A DNA stretch of 64,000 nt, taken from Gallionellaceae bacterium. GTDB lineage: Bacteria > Pseudomonadota > Gammaproteobacteria > Burkholderiales > Gallionellaceae. The position numbers and the translations under genes were made by a program. Within the stretch, counting starts at the first letter, position 1. Every line of letters starts with the position of its first letter. Positions 58,155 through 64,000 of the stretch are shown here, one piece after another. The stretch covers positions 1 through 64,000 of the forward strand of contig JAVBYO010000010.1 in assembly GCA_030823955.1 (NCBI GenBank), read 5' to 3'. Below the pieces are notes generated by a model that ran no database searches, was not told the origin of the DNA, and worked only from the letters and a program-made list of their open reading frames with translations.

Positions 58155-58221
58155 TGTTATCTCCTCCACAGAAATATATCAAACGACCTACTAACTTCGG
58201 ACGCAATCCTAGCATAATTCT

Positions 58222-58250
58222 TTGCGGGTACAAGCCTTTTTCGATAGAAT
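58222..58250 (+). promoter_or_regulatory. sigma-70 promoter upstream of miaB
   Basis: TTGCGG and TAGAAT separated by 17 bases, about 110 bases before the miaB start. Confidence 0.55.
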
Positions 58251-58362
58251 AACCCCAAGTTATTTAGTCGGTTATTGCAATATTCCTGCTGCTTACTCGG
58301 CACGGACAACCCCGCATCCATTAACGCCTGCCGACCCTGTTGGCCACTGCCCGAGACCTCGC

Positions 58363-59712
58363 GTGACCCAAAAACTCTTTATCAAAACATTCGGCTGTCA
58401 GATGAACGAATACGACTCCGACAAGATCACCGATGTGTTGCGTGCCAAAGGAGACGTGGTGCTCACCGAACGCGCGGAGGAGGCCGATATCATTCTGTTC
58501 AACACCTGCTCGATACGCGAGAAGGCGGAAGAAAAGGTATTTTCGGATCTGGGACGGGTGCGCCCGTTGAAGCTGGCCAAACCGGATCTGATCATCGGCG
58601 TGGGCGGGTGTGTCGCCAGCCAGGAGGGTATGACCATCTTCCGGCGCGCGCCTTATGTGGATGTCATCTTCGGTCCGCAGACCTTGCACCGCCTGCCCGA
58701 ATTGATCGCAGCCCGCCGTGCCAGCGGACGGGTGCAGATGGATATCAGCTTTCCCGAGATCGAAAAGTTCGACAGCTTGCCGACACCTGCCCTGAGCAAA
58801 ACCGAAGGGGCACAGACAAATAGCGGCGCTGCCTTCGTCTCCATCATGGAAGGTTGCAGCAAGTTCTGCACCTTCTGTGTCGTTCCTTATACCCGGGGCG
58901 ACGAGATCTCGCGTCCGCTGGACGATGTGTTGCGCGATGTTCGCGGCCTGGTGGCACAGGGCGTGGGAGAGATCACCCTGCTGGGGCAGAATGTGAACGC
59001 TTATGCGGGCGAACATGACGATGGCGAAACAGTGGATCTGGCTTATCTGATCCGCACTATTGCCGCACTCGATGGGGTGCAACGGATACGTTATATGACA
59101 TCTCATCCTCGCGAGATGACCCCGCGTCTGATCGAACTCTACCTTGATACCCCGAAACTGGCGAACCATTTGCACCTGCCGGTACAGTCCGGCTCAGATC
59201 GTGTGCTGGCCAATATGCAACGCGGCTACACGGCACTGGAATACAAATCCGTCATTCGCAAAGTGCGGGCATTACGCCCCGACATCTCTATCACTTCAGA
59301 TTTCATCGTGGGCTTCCCCGGTGAAACGGAAAACGATTTCGAAGCGACCATGAAACTGATCGAAGACGTGCAGTTCGATGTCAGCTTCAGCTTTCTGTAC
59401 AGCCCAAGACCCGGTACTCCGGCGGCAGAAATGGCAGACGAGGTATCTTATGAGACCAAGATGGCGCGCTTGAAACGCCTGAAAGCCCGCATCGATGAAT
59501 TGGAAAATTCCTACAGTGAAAAGATGGTGGGAACGGTACAGCGTGTCATGGTCGAAAACATCTCAAAGAAGGATGCTCGAGAACTGGCCGGGCGCACCGA
59601 CAACAACCGCATCGTAAATTTCGTCGGCCCCGCCAGTCTGGTGGGGCGCTTTGTCGAGGTCGCCATCACTTCGGTATCCATGCACACCCTGCGCGGCGAA
59701 CGGGTGACGTGA
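58363..59712 (+). CDS. miaB: tRNA-2-methylthio-N6-dimethylallyladenosine synthase MiaB
   Basis: A 449-residue radical-SAM methylthiotransferase acting on A37 of tRNAs reading U-starting codons. N-terminal UPF0004 domain with three cluster Cys ([33 protein letters not shown]); radical SAM cluster CSKFCTFC; C-terminal TRAM domain. GTG start at 58363 ([14 protein letters not shown]). A segment before the radical SAM core ([14 protein letters not shown]) looks like an in-frame copy of a CTGAGC..CGAAGG-type repeat. Confidence 0.95.
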   Translation: MTQKLFIKTFGCQMNEYDSDKITDVLRAKGDVVLTERAEEADIILFNTCSIREKAEEKVFSDLGRVRPLKLAKPDLIIGVGGCVASQEGMTIFRRAPYVDVIFGPQTLHRLPELIAARRASGRVQMDISFPEIEKFDSLPTPALSKTEGAQTNSGAAFVSIMEGCSKFCTFCVVPYTRGDEISRPLDDVLRDVRGLVAQGVGEITLLGQNVNAYAGEHDDGETVDLAYLIRTIAALDGVQRIRYMTSHPREMTPRLIELYLDTPKLANHLHLPVQSGSDRVLANMQRGYTALEYKSVIRKVRALRPDISITSDFIVGFPGETENDFEATMKLIEDVQFDVSFSFLYSPRPGTPAAEMADEVSYETKMARLKRLKARIDELENSYSEKMVGTVQRVMVENISKKDARELAGRTDNNRIVNFVGPASLVGRFVEVAITSVSMHTLRGERVT

Positions 59713-59717
59713 TCAGA

Positions 59718-60428
59718 TCAACAATATCCCAGCAATCTTTTGAATTCTTTGCGCACGACCTCGTAACATTCGCAGCATTGCGCTTCCAGCCCCGCCCGAT
59801 CGATCACTCTGATATGGCCACGCTTGTAATCGATCAGCCCCTCCTCGCGTAATTTTACGGAAGCGTTGGTCACCCCCTCCCGGCGCACCCCCAGCATGTG
59901 TGCGATAGCCTCATGCGTCAGCAATAATGTATCGGATAGTGATTTGTCGTTGACCAGCAACAGATGCAGACACAGCTGCTGGTTGAGGGTGTGATGTTTT
60001 CCGCAAACCGCCACTTGCGCCATCTGCGTCAGCACGGCTTGGGAGTAAAGCAACAGCGTCTTGCGCAAAAATCCCTCATGGTTGAACTCTTTTTTCAAGA
60101 GACCGCGATCTATGCGGAATGCATGTCCTGCGGTTTCGACGACGGCAGAATACGGCAGCGATTCGCCGCCCATGACCTGGGCCACACTGAACATGCCCTC
60201 GTTGCCTATCATGGCGATCTCAACGGCTTCCCCATTCTCCATGCGATAGTAAAGAGAGACGACACTATCCACCGGAAAATACGAGTGGCTCGGACGTTTA
60301 CCCGGCTCGGCAAGTACTTCGCCGACATTCAGCAAGACCGGCTCAAGATGGGGCTTCAATATCTTAAGTTCCGCAGGCGGCAGTGTCGCAAGCAAGTGGT
60401 TCTGTTTCAGGTAATGTTCTTGAGGCAT
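59718..60428 (-). CDS. Crp/Fnr family transcriptional regulator
   Basis: A 236-residue regulator: N-terminal cNMP-fold sensor (about 20-140: VGEVLAEPGKRPSHSYFPVD ... GNEGMFSVAQVMGGES) and C-terminal winged helix with recognition helix in MLGVRREGVTNASVKL. The Fnr iron-sulfur Cys set is absent from the N-terminus, but the C-terminus has a Cys cluster (AQCCECYEVV) and a final Cys, which might sense redox or metal. Two matching palindromes lie upstream (60519 and 60570) and may be its operators. It converges on miaB with a 5-base gap. Confidence 0.88.
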   Translation of the reverse strand: MPQEHYLKQNHLLATLPPAELKILKPHLEPVLLNVGEVLAEPGKRPSHSYFPVDSVVSLYYRMENGEAVEIAMIGNEGMFSVAQVMGGESLPYSAVVETAGHAFRIDRGLLKKEFNHEGFLRKTLLLYSQAVLTQMAQVAVCGKHHTLNQQLCLHLLLVNDKSLSDTLLLTHEAIAHMLGVRREGVTNASVKLREEGLIDYKRGHIRVIDRAGLEAQCCECYEVVRKEFKRLLGYC

Positions 60429-60518
60429 ATGATTTGAATTTGTTCTTGCGGAGTCTGATCGCTGCCGACGTAAAGACCGGCTTGGGTCTGTATCTTACAC
60501 AAACTATCCGCAATATTT

Positions 60519-60534
60519 TGTACGCCAGCGCACA
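60519..60534. promoter_or_regulatory. candidate operator TGTACG-N4-CGCACA
   Basis: A 16-base near-palindrome with the 4-base spacer geometry of Crp/Fnr-family sites, about 91 bases upstream of the Crp/Fnr gene start and in the divergent gap (334 bases) shared with the CBS-PAS protein. Confidence 0.5.
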
Positions 60535-60569
60535 CAACAAACCTCGCGACATCCGCGACACGGACGCTC

Positions 60570-60585
60570 TGTGCGTTGGCGCACA
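60570..60585. promoter_or_regulatory. candidate operator TGTGCG-N4-CGCACA
   Basis: A perfect palindrome, part of a 10+10 inverted repeat (60566-60589, GCTCTGTGCG / CGCACAGAGC). Its centre is 51 bases from that of the similar site at 60519, close to five helical turns. Confidence 0.55.
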
Positions 60586-60676
60586 GAGCAATGCATGGGG
60601 GGTTTGTTATCATGTGGCATAGCCACGCAGTTTATCTTCGGCCTGTGCCCGACAACCCTCTCGACACAAAGTAAAG

Positions 60677-60705
60677 CTGACTGATAGTGCTCGTTAAAAT
60701 ATAAT
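60677..60705 (+). promoter_or_regulatory. sigma-70 promoter of the CBS-PAS-GGDEF gene
   Basis: CTGACT (-35) and a perfect TATAAT (-10) separated by 17 bases, 57 bases before the ATG at 60763. Confidence 0.6.
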
Positions 60706-60762
60706 CCACACTGCGGAAGTGGTGATTTGCGCCACCATACCCGCCTAACCACACGAGCCATT

Positions 60763-63700
60763 ATGCGATCCCGACCCGGCAGTATCGAACCAAACACCCT
60801 TTTGATCGAGATCGCCACCCGCAATGTCGCTTATCTAGGCCCCAAGGATGCGGTCGGTGAAGCCGCGCGCATCATGTCCGAAAGACACATCTCATCACTC
60901 GTGGTAACAGATACCGGAGCACATCCGCAGGGTGTCGTCACCGAAAGTGATGTGTTGCGTGCCATGTTGGCCGGCACACCGCAGGACACCCAGTTGCAAA
61001 TGATCATGTCGGCACCGGTGATCACCGTACCGGACTCGATCTCCTGCCTGGAGGCATACCAACTCTGCCTGCTCAAGGGTATCCGGCATCTGGTGGTCGT
61101 GGACAAGGACAATCGCCTGTCGGGAGTGGTCAGCGAAACGGACTTTCGGCTGCATATCAATCTCACCGCCCTGTCCGGACGGCGTTTGGTCGCCTCCTCG
61201 ATGAACCGTTCCGCGCTCAGTTTGCCGCGACAAGGCCGTTTGCTGGACGCACTCGGTCTCTTGCAAGCGCACCGCGACTGCTGTGTCGTGGTGGTCGAAG
61301 AAGGATGTCCGGTGGGCATCCTGACCGAACGTGACATCGTGCGCCTTTATTGCAACGATCCGGCACACACCGATGTCGCAATCGGGACAGTCATGACCAC
61401 CCCTGTTCTGACGATTCCGCTCGGCTCCACCACCAGTGCGGCAGCCGAGCTGATGTTGCGCGCCAAGGTGCGCCATCTGGTCGTGACCGATACCTCGGGG
61501 AAGCTGGCCGGACTGGTCACCGAACACGATCTGACCCAGACACTGGTACAAGGGCTGACAGACGAAAGATCCGTTGTCGATGGTTTGTTTCTGCGCACGC
61601 TGATCAACAACATTCCCGACCTGATCTGGCTCAAGGACACCGACGGTGTCTATCTTGCCTGCAATCCGCGTTTCGAGCGCTTCTTCGGCGCGCCGGAAAA
61701 AGACATCGTCGGCAAATCCGACTTCGATTTCATACCCGGCGAACTGGCCGAATTCTTCCGCAGCCATGACCGCAACGCCATGGAAAGTGACGAGCCGTGT
61801 ATCAATGAGGAGTGGGTCACCTATGCCGATGACGGGCACCAAGAGCTGCTGGAGACCATCAAGACACCGATGCGCGATGCGCAAGGAAAACTGATCGGCA
61901 TTCTCGGTATCGCCCGCGACATCACCGCACGCAAACGCATCGAAACGGCATTGGCGGAAAGCGAACTTCGCTACCGGACTCTGGTCGAGAACTCCCCGTT
62001 CTGCATCCATGAGATCGGCCTCGATGGTCGTTTACAGTCCATGAACCCTGCCGGACTGAATATGCTCGGACTGGATGACGAACATAGGATCTGTGGCATC
62101 CCCTATCTGAGCGCCGTCAGTGAACAGGACGGCGGACGCATCAAAGCGCTGTTGTCGGAGGCCCTCAACGGCACAGCGAGCCATTTTGAATTCGCCGCCT
62201 CCGGAACGGCTCCCCTGTATTTCAAATCGTGTTTCATTCCGATCAAGGATGCCGACAACAACATCGTCAGACTGATGGGTATCACCGAAGACATCACCGA
62301 ACGTAAACGCACAGAGAGCGCCCTATATTTCGTCGCACAGCGCGGCTGGGAGGACCATGCCGAAAACTTCTTCGATGCGCTTGCACAATATCTCGGACAG
62401 GCACTCGGGGTGGATTACGTTGTCATCGACAGACTGGATACGGATCCGTCCGTCGCGGAAACAATCGCCTTATATGCACGGGGCACCATTATTCCGAACA
62501 TGCGTTACGCCCTGAAGGGGACACCTTGCGAGAACGTGATAGGCAAGGATTTCTGTCTTTACAGCAAAAACGTCCAGCAGTTGTTCCCGACAGACAACCT
62601 GCTGACGGAAATGAGGGTGGAAAGTTATGCGGGCATACCTCTGTGGGACTCTACCGGACAAGCCCTAGGACTGATCGCGGTAATGGATAGCAAACCGCTG
62701 CATGACGAAGCGATGCTGGCCCAGATACTGAGCGTCGTCGCCACACGGGCAGCGGCAGAACTGGAACGCAAGCTGAGTGAAGACAGGCTGCGCAAAAGTG
62801 AAATCAAATATCGCGAGTTATTCGAAAATGCCGGTGACGGCATCTTCATCCAAAGCACCCGCGGAGTCATCGACTGCAATGAAAAAGGCGCCAATCTTTA
62901 TGGCCGCTCCCGAACCGAGCTTCTGGGTTGCCATCCCGCCGAGTTGGCACCGCAACGACAGCCCGACGGACGCCTCTCCACCGAGGTCGCCGAAGAAATA
63001 ATCGCCGCCGCACTGAATGGCGACTCCCGCCAATTCGAGTGGCAGGCTCTGCGCGCCGACGGCACTTTGCTGGACGTGGAAATCAAGCTCAACCGCATGG
63101 AACTTCAAGGCGAGATATGCCTACAGGCCGTCGTACGCGACATCTCCGCGCGCAAACAAGCCGAGATCGCATTGCGGGAAAGCGCGGAGAAACTGCGCAA
63201 TCTATATGAATTGTCGCCCCTCGGTATCGCACTGACCGACATGAACGGCCATTACGTGGAATTCAACGGTGCCTTTCAGCGTATCTGCGGATACACCCGC
63301 GACGAGCTGAATAAGCTCGATTATTGGGCACTGACACCGAAGAAATATGCTGCCGAGGAAACTGTCCAGCTGGAATCTCTGGCCAAGACCGGTCGTTACG
63401 GTCCCTATGAAAAAGAATACCTCCAGAAGAGTGGCGCTCTCATTCCATTGCGTCTGAATGGCGTATTGGTAACAGGCAAGGACGGCCAGCAATACATCTG
63501 GTCGATAGTCGAAGACATCACAGCCTCCAAACTGGCCGAGGACAATCTGCGTATCACGGCCAGTGTGTTCGATACCACGCAGGAAGCCATTGTCATCACC
63601 GATGCGGACAACACTATCATCGACGTCAATCCGGCGTTCAGCACCATCACCGGCTATTTTCGCGACGAGGTATTGGGACAAAATCCAAAAATCTTGAACT

Positions 63701-64000
63701 CCGGCAGGCAAGACCGCGCCTTCTATACCAACATGTGGCGCTCTTTGACGGAGACCCGCACCTGGCGAGGAGAAGTATGGAATCGTCGCAAAAATGGCGA
63801 AGTCTATGCCGAAATGCTCTCGATCTCGGTGATCTGTGATACGGATGGGCGCGTGCAACGCCATGTCGGCGTGTTCTCTGACATCACCTATTTCAAGGAC
63901 CATGAAGCCGAATTGAGTCGCATCGCCAACTACGATGCACTCACCGGCGTACCGAACCGGCGGCTGCTGGCAGACCGCCTGCGCCAAGCCATCGCCCATG
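60763..64000 (+). CDS. multi-domain sensor: 4 CBS, PAS, PAS, GAF, 3 PAS, GGDEF (3' end cut by window)
   Basis: An open frame of at least 1079 codons running off the window. Order by residue: two CBS pairs (about 10-130 and 140-265), PAS (about 275-395, IPDLIWLKDTDGVYLACN), PAS (about 400-515), GAF (about 520-670), PAS (about 680-800), PAS (about 808-925), PAS (about 928-1045), then the start of a GGDEF domain (NYDALTGVPNRRLLADRLRQ, about 1055). No membrane helices are visible. CBS pairs usually bind adenine nucleotides, so energy state may be one input. Whether an EAL domain follows cannot be seen. It is divergent from the Crp/Fnr gene. Confidence 0.9.
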   Translation, partial: MRSRPGSIEPNTLLIEIATRNVAYLGPKDAVGEAARIMSERHISSLVVTDTGAHPQGVVTESDVLRAMLAGTPQDTQLQMIMSAPVITVPDSISCLEAYQLCLLKGIRHLVVVDKDNRLSGVVSETDFRLHINLTALSGRRLVASSMNRSALSLPRQGRLLDALGLLQAHRDCCVVVVEEGCPVGILTERDIVRLYCNDPAHTDVAIGTVMTTPVLTIPLGSTTSAAAELMLRAKVRHLVVTDTSGKLAGLVTEHDLTQTLVQGLTDERSVVDGLFLRTLINNIPDLIWLKDTDGVYLACNPRFERFFGAPEKDIVGKSDFDFIPGELAEFFRSHDRNAMESDEPCINEEWVTYADDGHQELLETIKTPMRDAQGKLIGILGIARDITARKRIETALAESELRYRTLVENSPFCIHEIGLDGRLQSMNPAGLNMLGLDDEHRICGIPYLSAVSEQDGGRIKALLSEALNGTASHFEFAASGTAPLYFKSCFIPIKDADNNIVRLMGITEDITERKRTESALYFVAQRGWEDHAENFFDALAQYLGQALGVDYVVIDRLDTDPSVAETIALYARGTIIPNMRYALKGTPCENVIGKDFCLYSKNVQQLFPTDNLLTEMRVESYAGIPLWDSTGQALGLIAVMDSKPLHDEAMLAQILSVVATRAAAELERKLSEDRLRKSEIKYRELFENAGDGIFIQSTRGVIDCNEKGANLYGRSRTELLGCHPAELAPQRQPDGRLSTEVAEEIIAAALNGDSRQFEWQALRADGTLLDVEIKLNRMELQGEICLQAVVRDISARKQAEIALRESAEKLRNLYELSPLGIALTDMNGHYVEFNGAFQRICGYTRDELNKLDYWALTPKKYAAEETVQLESLAKTGRYGPYEKEYLQKSGALIPLRLNGVLVTGKDGQQYIWSIVEDITASKLAEDNLRITASVFDTTQEAIVITDADNTIIDVNPAFSTITGYFRDEVLGQNPKILNSGRQDRAFYTNMWRSLTETRTWRGEVWNRRKNGEVYAEMLSISVICDTDGRVQRHVGVFSDITYFKDHEAELSRIANYDALTGVPNRRLLADRLRQAIAH

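Noticed and set aside
60895-62010. 371-residue minus-strand ORF
   Set aside because: Antisense to the CBS/PAS part of the large sensor gene, whose frame is continuous from 60763 to the window end.

Overview
The window is dense, GC-rich bacterial chromosome with almost no non-coding space. The gene content and order (kdsD-kdsC-lptCAB-rpoN-hpf-ptsN-hprK-rapZ; rpsU-yqeY-dnaG-rpoD; argB, slmA, proS, lnt, ffh, miaB) are those of a Gram-negative betaproteobacterium. The CbbY-type phosphatase, the RegBA-type redox pair, two TonB receptors and many c-di-GMP proteins suggest an environmental, possibly autotrophic Nitrosomonadales member such as a Gallionellaceae relative. That placement is inferred from gene content, not from a search. 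I see no rRNA, CRISPR array, phage or complete insertion sequence.

Layout. 0.2-3.9 kb: a minus-strand module of a soluble histidine kinase, a receiver-TPR response regulator and an orphan MotB-like protein. It sits behind a c-di-GMP-I (GEMM) riboswitch whose expression platform can mask the kinase Shine-Dalgarno. 4.3-7.4 kb: ABC-F ATPase ybiT, murI and a convergent pilin-like gene. 7.5-16.7 kb: Kdo synthesis and LPS export genes, rpoN, hpf, the PTS-Ntr regulators, a NusG-domain-II protein, a Gx transporter and ubiX. 16.8-20.4 kb: a periplasmic binding protein coupled to a PAS-GGDEF-EAL protein. 20.7-24.3 kb: an unusual cluster of a ThDP enzyme and two citrate-synthase-like proteins. 24.4-28.3 kb: a TonB receptor, a DODA-type dioxygenase and an AlkD-like glycosylase. 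28.3-32.8 kb: a RegB/RegA-type pair, with a Met/His-rich loop in the kinase, divergent from a TonB copper receptor and a PCu(A)C copper chaperone. 32.9-37.0 kb: argB, a nucleotidase, slmA, a DAHP-synthase-like enzyme and an outer-membrane barrel. 37.2-42.4 kb: the macromolecular-synthesis operon, a CAT tRNA and a 45-residue membrane protein. 42.4-53.3 kb: rluF, marC, a cNMP-binding protein, lnt, a GIY-YIG protein, yqhA, tlpA, a lytic transglycosylase, proS, rppH, a PEGA protein, dut and coaBC. 53.5-60.4 kb: an AT-rich exported orphan, radC, a CcsA-like protein, ffh, a CbbY-like phosphatase, tRNA-Ala, a 30-residue membrane protein, miaB and a Crp/Fnr regulator. 60.8 kb to the end: a very large CBS-PAS-GAF-GGDEF protein cut by the window edge.

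Themes. Signalling by c-di-GMP recurs: one riboswitch, one GGDEF-EAL protein and one large GGDEF-containing protein. Copper handling and redox sensing are physically linked. Short palindromic repeats of several families lie between genes, and some lie in frame inside genes (Gx transporter, coaBC, probably miaB). Many promoters share a -10 element followed by a GCGCGCC-like discriminator. The strongest new observations are the riboswitch and its platform, the ThDP/citrate-synthase-like cluster, the copper-linked RegB loop, and the twin TGTRCG-N4-CGCACA sites next to the Crp/Fnr gene.
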